Position numbers and translations under genes: made by a program. Source: JALOBO01 sp023228225 (GTDB lineage Bacteria > Bacillota > Clostridia > Christensenellales > UBA1242). Taken from it: a DNA stretch of 64,000 bases. Positions 20,601 to 24,884 of this stretch are shown here, one piece after another (within the stretch, counting starts at the first letter, position 1; every line of letters begins with the position of its first letter). The stretch covers positions 1 through 64,000 of the forward strand of contig JBAYMN010000002.1 of NCBI GenBank assembly GCA_041663585.1, in the 5' to 3' direction. The notes under the pieces were generated by a model. It made no database searches, was not told where the DNA came from, and saw only the letters and a program-made list of their open reading frames with translations.

Positions 20601-22847
20601 GTATTTATTGCCAGAAGAATAAACTGAAACATTAACACCCGCTGCAAAATTTAAACTATCTCGCTTTAAAGTGATAGTTCCAGTTGTTACATTTTCCATA
20701 AATTCATAGTTTAATTGTTCAAATTCAACACTTGGTACAATTTCATTATCAACAATATAAATGATTATTTTGCTATTACTATATAATGTATATTCCCCAC
20801 AATCAGTTCCAACAGTAATTGCACACATTTTATCTTGAATTAAAAGTTCGTTATTATCTATAATATTTAAATCTAAAGCTTTAGTCATTTCGCCATATTC
20901 AAAATCTACATATTTATAAGCAAAATATTCATTTTGTACTGCCTTATTTTGTAAAAAATATGGTGTGTTAATATCATAATAGAAATAAACTCTAGATGCT
21001 AAAAGACCACCACCAATTCTTGTAACGGTAACACTAATTGTATCTCCTTCAGTTACTTTTTGCTCATTATAACTACTATCAATATTAAATAATCCTAATT
21101 CTTCATCATCTCTTATAGTTATAGTGTAAATATATTCCGTTTCCAAACCATATTCAATGTTTGATATTTTGATTTGAAAGTCAAAATCTCCATCTAAAAT
21201 ATTATCAATAATAGTTAATGGAATTGAAAAATCACTTATACTTGAAACGGATCCAGTTCCATTTACGCCAATAAAATTAGTGCCATTAATTCCTGTACAA
21301 TCAATAAATTCATAATCAAAAGTTGTACACAATGTTCCATTAGCCGTTGAATTATAATTGTATCTAAATACTGTATATCTAGCATTAATACTTGTTTCAC
21401 CTGATAATTCACTCAATTCTAAATTGTTAAGGGTAATGTCTGCAATTTCTTCATTATCTAAAATTTCAATATCGGCATAGTTTGAAGCGCCAATATTATA
21501 TTGACTGCTTGGTTCTATATAAACTCTAGACGTTCTAGTTCCATCTAACAAACTATTATCTAAAGCAGTTATGTAAAAAATTCCATACAAACCTTTTATT
21601 GTTGCGGTTAAGGTTTTTAAGTAATCAATATCAGCAGTTGCTGTATTATCAACATAATAAAATTTTACTTCGTATTCTATTTCATCATCAATTATTGGAT
21701 TAATATTGATTATTTGAATTCCATTAGAAGTATAATTTTCTCCAATATCAATAATGCCGTCTTCATAATCATAGTGTATTTCCAAAATTGGTTTTGATAT
21801 TTCTTTTAAATCATTGTAATATTTGTCATCGTGAATTCCATTAAGCGTTTCACAAATTTCATTAACATAATTGTTCGCTTGAAAAGGATACTCAATATTT
21901 AAAATTTGTTGTCTGCAATTTATAAATAACTGTTCAATGTTTTCGTGTTCAAAATTATAGCCAACTATGTAATTTAAATAAATATCATCTAATCTATCAA
22001 ATGCTGCATCTATCGCTTCTTGTAATTCTTCTTGTTCAATTTCATCATCAGACAAGTATGTGTCCATTTCTAAAATGGCATTATTATATAATGTATCCAT
22101 TTCTTCAATATCATTACTTTGATTAATTTGATTATATGCCTGATCGTAAATTATAGCGATGGCATCATGACTTTGATTATATCCTGTTTCATATTGTAAA
22201 TACACATTATATAACTCATTTAAAATTTCACTTCTATAATTTTCAATTTGTTGTAACTCTGCTTCTTCAGATAGTGTTGAAAATTGATTATCAATAAAAT
22301 TGAAAAAAGCATCTAACCCACTTGTTAAATCGCTTGCAGTTTCATAAAAAAAGTATATATCATAATTTTTAAAGAAATTGACACTTTCTAATATACTTGT
22401 ATAAACATTTGCGCTATATAAATTTTCAGCATAGGTAGAAGACATAGCCGCATCTAAATTTGTTAAAACTTGATTTAAAACTGTATCCGTTAAATCGGAA
22501 TTTGCTTTTGTTACCAAACCGTTTTTTATATCAGTAAATACTTGTAAATATGTTTCAATATCTGAAACATAAAAGGCATTATTATTTATATTATCGATTT
22601 GTTCGGTTTTACTCAAATCTAATCGTGTCAAATAAATTGTATAATAATTTTCTCTATTAACCCCATTATGTAACGAATTTATAATTTCAATTGCATTATT
22701 TTTATCGTTCTCTGTGGCTTCAATTTCTTGGGCAAATACTATTGATTGATTATTATAAGCATTAAAATTTTGGAAAGTATAACAACAACCAGCTCCTAAT
22801 AAAATAAATAAAATAACAAATATTATATTAAAATTTCTTTTAAACAT
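5622..22847 (-). CDS. Giant Calx-beta repeat surface protein (5741 aa)
   Basis: This single uninterrupted gene fills 27% of the window. The start is placed at MFKRNFN (ATG at 22847) because AAGGAG lies just upstream; a further upstream ATG at 22886 has no such site. Layout by approximate residue: signal segment 8-25 ending GAGCC (possible but non-canonical lipobox); charged, helical region 30-360; more than 25 Calx-beta-like units to about 3400, each starting with a V/I-E-x-(G/N) strand and ending in an I-x-I-x-D-(N/D)-E type strand; VCBS/FG-GAP-like stretches (DVTNDGIDDLVVYD near 3420 and DLDNDGIKELISVY near 4080) with interspersed Calx-beta units; PKD/Big-like units 4290-4460; a unique region 4560-5030; a propeller-like region 5060-5440; CARDB-like 5450-5650; and a terminal Big_2 unit. 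Calx-beta domains bind calcium in known proteins. There is no C-terminal anchor, so how it is retained is unclear. Confidence 0.85.
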   Translation of the reverse strand: MFKRNFNIIFVILFILLGAGCCYTFQNFNAYNNQSIVFAQEIEATENDKNNAIEIINSLHNGVNRENYYTIYLTRLDLSKTEQIDNINNNAFYVSDIETYLQVFTDIKNGLVTKANSDLTDTVLNQVLTNLDAAMSSTYAENLYSANVYTSILESVNFFKNYDIYFFYETASDLTSGLDAFFNFIDNQFSTLSEEAELQQIENYRSEILNELYNVYLQYETGYNQSHDAIAIIYDQAYNQINQSNDIEEMDTLYNNAILEMDTYLSDDEIEQEELQEAIDAAFDRLDDIYLNYIVGYNFEHENIEQLFINCRQQILNIEYPFQANNYVNEICETLNGIHDDKYYNDLKEISKPILEIHYDYEDGIIDIGENYTSNGIQIININPIIDDEIEYEVKFYYVDNTATADIDYLKTLTATIKGLYGIFYITALDNSLLDGTRTSRVYIEPSSQYNIGASNYADIEILDNEEIADITLNNLELSELSGETSINARYTVFRYNYNSTANGTLCTTFDYEFIDCTGINGTNFIGVNGTGSVSSISDFSIPLTIIDNILDGDFDFQIKISNIEYGLETEYIYTITIRDDEELGLFNIDSSYNEQKVTEGDTISVTVTRIGGGLLASRVYFYYDINTPYFLQNKAVQNEYFAYKYVDFEYGEMTKALDLNIIDNNELLIQDKMCAITVGTDCGEYTLYSNSKIIIYIVDNEIVPSVEFEQLNYEFMENVTTGTITLKRDSLNFAAGVNVSVYSSGNKYTGISASSVNFSIDQETSNLTISWTDNDTFDYADEYLTIQINAQDSFTKIGSIRYCRVRIIDNESRGIITFEESHYQVDESGTDTTTVSLNLIRTGGSYTAIQVTINYDGYSIENQQFNTIINSINPQVITFHEGITKQTVLIQLPSYPYMCFGDITFNFHLSSTYGVVNESNNTTSIKMIENNKYGYFTFDRSNYFINIGESVDLNITRTIGDYGSFDLRLCSTENTTFLGSYGFGSAGLTNKIVTFDHLETDTKTVTLNTYNYPYAPNSYIEIALTSDYDYYDYNSTIHIIRIYLGDPNKSIYKLSSKEYEFNEQTDSTMTFEVLRNNDVGSGSIDWTFNDALHFDIAPSGTIYFEAGEKSKLIEIGLLDNNRQDYTNLSNSIYTLILSNPSDTSEIDESFGNANVKIIDTSMTIGFESVNYFVNELDGQIVVKIIRDNISNLSAENLKIRLGGNAIRGVDYVSSIFYDQNKTEFDSVISANTYELEYIFDIYDNYNVNTARNITLELFDVNALVTVKIFSTTITIIDDEIPLELAFEKSSYFVDENGTSLPIQILDVSSNGKGNITYRLEVLENSTAHLNEDFTINYGVTDEDYGYFNGQWSNNAYLGIVPIDNDVTGSKVAYLKIVSLSGGIVENTNYTTIFFRDDELVGIENFKIIFNVGNLEVDETAGYVDIQLNKNMPKYNCIVEFELNTLNYNAAIENVDFYFSKTISISANNVIGSLRLYVIDNDYFSTERNLAIKIKSVTIDGTVYENAAGDLITIKIIEDEIDETIYSFELANDVVSNQEGETYNIKLNRSSAHKVEIAYIYSEFTGSSENYNVTFEIGEYSKSFSITIPVENNFCPIKTAVFTLSLHDSNSYVGENDIFTLTILESAKIKFSNSLNINKTENTITIPLQLLGTSKLILSEILTCELLTELYDGIVVSSYNVIKVDSNYYLAINFDDDGIFRGDSDLQFKLSVNNAFKSLLNTNFPTYNTDTLFDNNIITIHLIDTNYGGELKFFSTEVNAYNNYQTSLLLKRESISGKAITGYLIINIVIEKSSATALNNVYIDGRSFVEFVKTSEDGLKSYYQIKMAENVMEAEIGILRYGNYDRITTPIFFTSTILNVNNGTISETSKTAKCNFVEVISLFGFAKDNYVINAGDTLSITVIRFSGQEKATLSCRVINGSAKENENFTISNSNLNFNYNENQKKITIISIKEIAQSNIISFEIELIVDSPDSVGTIYKTRFYIKPIVQYGFGENITITNHNDCLKDENGDFVKDAYDNYLIPITINRSGLITNSYTVNYRLGTNDTNVSLTYSQYGYENSITFKPNETSVTFYFPVLFYSISEDVVWKYNLVLNSDAWCYDNEIEILLKKNQSAGEIGFNQTNYNIVAYQNQGYVDGYICVENNVLKNTTAQVTVQLEYLTEIEDINNDTFDYFFTYANGYEFDSQTNILTYTTTLQIDDLGLYFNFSLSDIQSVTHDIQLKMTILSIGNHGTIKPQYGFAIINYTYTEIKAEINLLDNNQYLCESNYTKTLYEHYLSTNFYLYDSKNTTSNRDVKLKIEVLNNDYDFTILGYDTVNDNVYYINSTQGDIFNLRKINISWLDNEIISDTRTFSIRLKVSVVDDSCLLIGDGLVTINILEDDEYSTLDVSSSNTNIKENWDQFITNSEDGNKIVFALLNAPQENYLPTITLRITSNNDELKLKNINNEIINLGDLEINFNTNLLTYSIYFKTPDDGLLIDTYVTFEIISYENCFIANNIVTFNIKNTSRNNAINFVSTSVRAMDTIETNLYIDSWGDQKNVDIAIRQIGGTATSEDYEFITQSVILPYHVQSAYFTIKGQGNILENQTKTIIFEIYSPSGTIFKTYYSTMEVTLYSNLGDAQIGFTNAAYEYKENESYTIYLTRTGNIAKECYFDFGLQNNEHSIDVLTYPYYVKFERFETEKSVKIKLNTDNKITSNFEDYIVLNSIPNMGESFVLRNKPKVNVENIESLGEISFTNNYFEVVEGQVLELGITHSISIIQVPVTIKIQSTLNYLPDFEFAYYNRTITSLGKIYIPTLSCDILKNADRNYIVTALYDGILLAETSIKVIDNAVFGNIEFADESITINEGEDFSIKLERDEDSNCPVSLAIFLQGDLKYGIDYILKSTDNVSYENGLIKLSFDRYQTEKNIIFTSIDNNKFEKPINRLTAKFYESYTTGTTFTNSSDLLIDVKDINTAGSLQFSVESQHISYDNNIELNVVYTGVQYDFDFNIIVEYEQLLTAEQDYIVSTRKVCSSYINNVRNYKIVIIPTEFLTNKPTRASYKLSFEVVYNDEIVNNITLSEPIILQADDSIYYGEISFANNQRIEILEHCGEVEIQFNYTKPFESNLTKYNTVTIYAESEYFENGRFEKSYIYITPGLNSIFIPILNNTIKEQDRYFDIVLGILTPNINSSVISLPAIIRDGESIISVSDKTFIDSNPIAYITLTRMGGDDGEITINYNTIDKTAVSGTHFTAISNGTVTFLPGEKTKTIEVELLMYESQSDTNFEIAFTCALDYVHITEDSITCTIKSGVISFVFDLDTIRVIENAGEYVLNVTRNGSLIGDKTVSVELVSSVGEIGILSYPLSFTSYNGIRNFTITIMLSDNNTNDGSDRFAKLRLISEDCYVDPEGDIVIYFTDEDNFICNEIISSVELDLTNYDYNYMKYILFDVTNDGIDDLVVYDGLYSVYAFKGTGTSFVDESNGKPIWSNNDINYYGNLDFSIFTYDNDKSALGQNYVSKLLMGLSKCIYEINYSAENKFYSKIYSTNFVNINGYYRNDFMLYYKSTNKNNSEERNMVFYCYANGIEYEYQIFGGSPNKLSLSYIEDKTVNEFTSFVTDGTITINQKNYEVVKSLVYSYNYAGNYRYTFNMPNNFAFNCAFMKHNDYKAYLCVQDAATNNIYIYEKLSGYVIDTLNYKYQLTQIGGKLIGCEFVDINNDSVIDYIVTIKTATGIKTFTYVVYNNDCIKINLTKLDNVAYIDFTNNGTVKATIVNIVNNKIKLTYLKQSSIDYVLKIDSQISVNEYEQSTKFSITRPQDNSLSEDEFTLQVVIQGVLNYTIIDGLYKLEIGESAKEFTFNFEDDDIRNENSIIIYVLKNGVIVSRKVINIIDNDFGGKVRITPYEQYNYDGNKMPIINENEVYDLLVSRTIGTEFMTFDVKVYKPNGELYTTISSHFDEYQSTVYVPITVTNNGEYNNGIYWSVELVNLSNDAVINGNGCNHASFVISNDDSGLMKQASQAEQEEIFNCASTNLYSNTSELVSNNGDLGAVSVPGRGDINLSDNITINYDQSGYNDCRIEIYINNSLIYNFINIVDSYGQNYNYTIDLDNDGIKELISVYRDRFIIYKYDINTESVYIEGIYKFDNYLSSYVQFITFVDEEDNLLKLGMVIGGYVKSTLFKFKYANEKINAYAWIENENIQTTATEGNTASFNLRIYANSSGVLNIDISENRAVINRDYIISGGTQFNYTIGINEYNLAIEFKVDNFYERLESFTITLRQENGNKILLNNNQSVTYYIIDNTERTAKLNTSSPFYVVGATAEINANELSPNAARYVWIVNGITYNTTSSILTLPNVSMDQKMVTLIAYDNLDNEICYVVDSINVVDATSFTILENTKVPSNINALGMLTLKYKVSIYGNIVPNIACKIIFNGVESEIISNEQGIVTFNINISTYGIYEFSITIKNAVFQGITLSVPTVRKIITYELENIGAVYTFYTAGQNLAIKNLSVACVQNNRTQYGCTNIDGMVTFYISIGIPLKLYINTEDYIYSDLEIVDILESREIDYTYTNTAINEVIYLKTYESNELPTFDSYDIYTMSSLFKYRYRPDQSDTPYEMDPMGTTVENAPTYSYDKDPINRDVSDFTYTMNTIRGTEIVGGRTYERYSVGTIIELKMTAKTMSFNGYQMVVKLKLNSFDTSNLRVYFNWYNDSNNYIRAGQNTVNYDFYSGRYTLITSYVDSDYMYVTATLYGKYLNEVGDGDYLTMVIKTGGLEYETNPLLAIGLDPIEAAIQSADQTMAILAATNTLNACYVEGESFTPQFGESGYTYEIDQSNLTMKVYMGYAANTKSLDVTEDPNQSFGEGLLEDAVMSIFSTLGAKINTVSGAIMEMRYNNKRWEPVNLQACYITSMNDYATFFQQQFVVPVVFIPVPVYVNISMRAAIQTQFELAWQNIQEYSSELICYHKDGDITYNLGIKVEGGIGVDGIVGVGAWGAVDTSLKVHDNGNCEFGLKFSGGGTVYLTIFSFSYEFASFEIGHYEDLYNSEFLNMPIGQLKLIDKAIYIRQHEIGQYTEGSGITEDVIIDTLNPSVKPQMVNLNDNRKMIVWNDTIEKDGNIIEVLSYGILENGILTDIGTVDNDTFGDSEFILTTLNGKAQIVYSKQRVYTESLSNSFKFAEMAVAEFDGTNWTVKKLTDDIYRDYAPIIATEGDNGIIVFQKNTNNDYSDENTITELTLSSPINNKILYCVYDNGYNTVNIAKTNIGNIVSSALGVYNNKAYYIFEVDDDSNLLTYDDKYFGYIVYDFDTGEWSDLNKVVLYGGVKSVRIIKANDAIYAGFISGTDLIIYDLISGDFKILSENFKAESFYTASNENNIAVVYSGLSINENGEIIKNLFSIMYYPVLDEISGEVLITEAQDVNGYCNLNYDDAGNLEILFIKIRQFEVVENDTITTYEVADLGYVVKSFSAYLSIDENKISHTKENGIVNLSLPINNSGSKIATNITVNIYSNSAKTNLLATKNIARINPNSIENALINITVGENDIDLFIEIICNGVDIEDDLIEYSTVNVELSIKSIDVIENNGKIYAYVTIYNNGLSNALNITAKFCNKNGEVLETVLISKIYSNTAVNISALLSNNFTGNEFYAKLIITSEYVEKNLNNNELSGGFNTLLKESINATSITSTTNSMAIKKGEKENLLVLIEPLNAKVIYTTSNSSVVTVSNSGTITAVGEGNAFVTVWSEDGSVSKTIFVAVYENEINEIILSR

Positions 22848-22924
22848 AATTTTCTCCTTTGTTTTATATTTTAATGGATAATACACAAAATGTATTTGAC
22901 TTTATAAATATTTTTTACTATTCT

Positions 22925-22956
22925 AGTATAAACTACTGTGTCTACACAGGAGTCAA
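22925..22956 (-). promoter_or_regulatory. MerR-type promoter of the surface-protein operon
   Basis: Read on the minus strand, a -35 TTGACT (22951-22956) and a -10 TATACT (22925-22930) are separated by exactly 20 bp. The spacer contains the perfect dyad CTGTGT-AG-ACACAG (22936-22949). MerR-family activators bind such a dyad inside an over-long 19-20 bp spacer and twist the DNA to realign the two hexamers. The divergent MerR gene begins 78 bp away. The expected transcript start is near 22918, giving a leader of about 70 nt before the giant gene. Assignment to this particular MerR protein is inferred from position. Confidence 0.85.
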
Positions 22957-23033
22957 CTGTTTTGTCAAAAAAGATTAAAAATAATAAAAATTAATATAAA
23001 AAAAATAATTATATTTTAAATGGAAATTCAATT

Positions 23034-23819
23034 ATGGAAAAAAAATATTATATACCACTATATAGAATCAAGGAATTTGCAGATTTTATGGGAATAACTA
23101 CCGATACATTATTGTATTATGATAAAATTGGATTATTTTTGCCTTATAAAATTGAAGAAAATTCAGGTTATCGCTACTATTCAATGAATCAACTACCACA
23201 AATTTCACAGATAATTCAGTTAAAAAGTTTAGATTTTTCTTTAACTGAAATAAAAAAATTATTAAATGGCGAATTTTCTTTTAATGATAAATTGGAAATA
23301 ATGCAAGAAAAAATAAACAAAATGCAAAGTATAGTAAATATATATTCTCTTTTGGATAAAACAAAGTCATATAATACCTACGTAAAAGTAATACCTGAGC
23401 ATTACTGTATTTCTGTCAAAAAAGATGTAAAAGATTATTTAAAGATAGAAAAAGAATATTACAAATTATTAAATTATTTAATAAAAAATAAAATAAAAAT
23501 TAAACAACCTTATCATTTTTACACAAGGTTTTATGATGATACTTTTAAACTAAATAATAACAAAATTGAAATATTCGCCCAAGTTTATAAAGACTTAAAT
23601 TTTCCAAATATCATAAAAATGGAAGAGCAAAAATATATTTGCACTATTCATATTGGCAGTTATGAATCATTGTCAAATGCTTATAATTTTTTAAATACAT
23701 ATTGTTTAAAACTAGGCATAGAAATAACAGGGTTTCCAATTGAACAATATATTGAATCGTTTGATTCAAAAGATTATCAAAATCAGTTTATTACTGAAAT
23801 TTGTTTTCCTATAAAATAA
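23034..23819 (+). CDS. MerR-family regulator with a GyrI/BmrR-like effector domain
   Basis: Of 261 residues, about 10-80 form the MerR winged helix (ITTDTLLYYDKIGLF, then GYRYYSMNQLPQISQI), followed by a dimerisation helix at about 85-110. The C-terminal part, about 115-261, matches the layout of the GyrI-like/BmrR multidrug-binding fold, with the typical ending GIEITGFPIEQYIE...ITEICFPIK. There is no Cys-based metal site as in MerR or CueR, so an organic ligand is more likely than a metal. It is divergent from the giant surface operon and the promoter between them has MerR geometry, so it is the obvious candidate activator. The start ATG at 23034 lacks a strong ribosome site. The ligand is unknown. 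Confidence 0.85.
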   Translation: MEKKYYIPLYRIKEFADFMGITTDTLLYYDKIGLFLPYKIEENSGYRYYSMNQLPQISQIIQLKSLDFSLTEIKKLLNGEFSFNDKLEIMQEKINKMQSIVNIYSLLDKTKSYNTYVKVIPEHYCISVKKDVKDYLKIEKEYYKLLNYLIKNKIKIKQPYHFYTRFYDDTFKLNNNKIEIFAQVYKDLNFPNIIKMEEQKYICTIHIGSYESLSNAYNFLNTYCLKLGIEITGFPIEQYIESFDSKDYQNQFITEICFPIK

Positions 23820-23833
23820 TATACCAAACAAAC

Positions 23834-23874
23834 AAGGAACTTTACAATAATGTAAGTAGAGCTCCTTTTATTTT
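23834..23874 (+). terminator. Terminator after the MerR-family gene
   Basis: The hairpin has AAGGA/TCCTT and CTTTAC/GTAAG pairings around a short AATA loop, and is followed by TTTTATTTT. It lies 15 nt after the regulator stop codon. Confidence 0.55.
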
Positions 23875-23896
23875 GCTAGTTTTAAAATGTTTTAAT

Positions 23897-24001
23897 CTAG
23901 AGGCTTTTTGTTTGAATAACTCTTTTCTTATCATCGGCAATTTTTATCAATCTAGTATAATCATCTAATAATTTTTGTATACTTTTTTCTAAAAACATCA
24001 T
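23897..24001 (-). CDS. Possible 34-residue orphan ORF
   Basis: A short reading frame begins MMFLEKSIQKLLDDY and ends in QTKSL. It starts directly at the foot of a hairpin that follows the 125-residue gene. It has an amphipathic, Lys/Asp-rich composition and no recognisable domain or ribosome site. It could be a translated small protein, a decayed fragment of a longer mobile-element gene, or chance. Confidence 0.2.
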   Translation of the reverse strand: MMFLEKSIQKLLDDYTRLIKIADDKKRVIQTKSL

Positions 24002-24021
24002 GACTTTTCAGAGAAAAAGTC
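24002..24021 (-). terminator. Hairpin after the 125-residue gene
   Basis: GACTTTT (24002-24008) pairs with AAAAGTC (24015-24021) around a 6-nt loop, 15 nt after the stop of the upstream minus-strand gene. There is no long T run immediately after it, so termination is only possible. Confidence 0.35.
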
Positions 24022-24036
24022 AACAATTATGAGTGG

Positions 24037-24414
24037 TTAGTTTTTACTTTCTTTCCATTTGATAAACTCTTCTAATTCTTCATCAGTCATCTTTTTCTTT
24101 ATTTCTCGAAGTTTTTTTGCGCGGTTTTGTTCATCAATCTTTTTTTGTTGATATGCATCAAAATGTTCCTTTCCTTCTTTTGTTTTAATTTTTGATAGAT
24201 CTCCACCAGCAGCAATATATTTTAGCATCTCTTCGTACACAAATTTAGCAAAGTTTTCAATCATTTTATCTTGTGCTTTTTGCAATTCTGGCGTCCAATC
24301 AGCATAAATAGGTTCACTAGATTTTGTTGTCATTTCACTGCTTGACTTTTTACCTCTTTCAAAGTGCACTATAGTTCCAATTTGTATTTTCTTTTTTGGT
24401 TCTTTGTCATCCAT
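24037..24414 (-). CDS. Small charged protein of unknown function (125 aa)
   Basis: The start is set at MDDKEPKKK (ATG at 24414) because TAGGAGGG precedes it by 8 nt; an upstream in-frame ATG at 24438 lacks this. The protein is highly charged, with no signal peptide or membrane segment. A short beta-like region (IQIGTIVHFERGKK) is followed by a helical stretch from about residue 45 and a C-terminal Lys/Glu-rich coiled-coil-like end (KKMTDEELEEFIKWKES). I do not recognise a family. It lies alone between the MerR gene and a tRNA 3' fragment, a typical position for cargo or remnants at the end of an integrated element. Confidence 0.55.
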   Translation of the reverse strand: MDDKEPKKKIQIGTIVHFERGKKSSSEMTTKSSEPIYADWTPELQKAQDKMIENFAKFVYEEMLKYIAAGGDLSKIKTKEGKEHFDAYQQKKIDEQNRAKKLREIKKKMTDEELEEFIKWKESKN

Positions 24415-24665
24415 AATAAAAACCCTCCTATAAACCATTATACAATGCTTAAAAAAATATCACGAATTTCTGCAAGAAAAATGCAAGATTTCTGCAAAGG
24501 GGTTGTTTTGGGTTATTTTTTATTTGCGGTGTGTTGTATGGTGTTTTTTGTTCAAGCGAAGTGCTTGAAAGCCTTTGTTTGTGGGGGTTATAGCGGTTTT
24601 ACAAAACGGCATTTTGTGATAAAAAACGGTATAAAAAACGAACCTGCAATAACGGTTATCAAGCC

Positions 24666-24710
24666 CTTCGGAACCAAGGGTTAGGGGTTCAAATCCCTTA
24701 TGGTGCACCA
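24666..24710 (+). pseudogene. tRNA 3' fragment (tRNA-Arg-like), possible attachment site
   Basis: From the 3' end there is CCA (24708-24710), discriminator A, acceptor strand ATGGTGC, T stem AGGGG/CCCTT and T loop TTCAAAT, a 5-nt variable region, and an anticodon 3' stem ACCAA after a loop CTTCGGA (anticodon TCG, Arg). The 5' side of the anticodon stem, the D arm and the 5' acceptor strand (GCACCAT expected) are absent. An alternative reading takes CCCTT/AAGGG as the long variable arm of a class II tRNA; either way only the 3' portion exists. Tyrosine integrases commonly leave such fragments running from the anticodon loop to the 3' end. Confidence 0.55.
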
Positions 24711-24715
24711 TATAA

Positions 24716-24746
24716 AATACAAAAAGCCCCAAGGACTTTTTGTATT
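24716..24746 (+). terminator. Terminator downstream of the tRNA fragment
   Basis: Perfect 11-bp arms AATACAAAAAG (24716-24726) and CTTTTTGTATT (24736-24746) begin 6 nt after the CCA end. It looks like the original tRNA terminator, or one that came with it. Confidence 0.55.
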
Positions 24747-24751
24747 TATAA

Positions 24752-24824
24752 TGATATTTGTCCTTCGGGCAAGCGATGTTACTGCAAAATGATGTTCGCC
24801 TTACGGCGTTATAGACAAATATCA
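24752..24824. repeat. 73-bp imperfect palindrome with perfect 11-bp ends
   Basis: TGATATTTGTC (24752-24762) is exactly mirrored by GACAAATATCA (24814-24824). The interior contains CCTTCGGG and CGCCTTACGGCG mini-hairpins, which suggests a structured RNA or a MITE-like unit. It lies in the 470-bp gene-free stretch 24415-24884 beside leuS. The rest of that stretch, apart from the tRNA fragment and its terminator, holds nothing I recognise. Confidence 0.45.
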
Positions 24825-24884
24825 CACAATATCATTTTACACATAAACACATATTAACTTAAAGTGATTTAAAACCCTAAAAAT

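Noticed and set aside
24520..24825. 101-codon minus-strand frame reading GFEPLTLGSEG
   Set aside because: It is antisense to the tRNA T arm, acceptor and terminator. The GFEPLTLG string is a familiar false protein made by reading tRNA 3' ends backwards.
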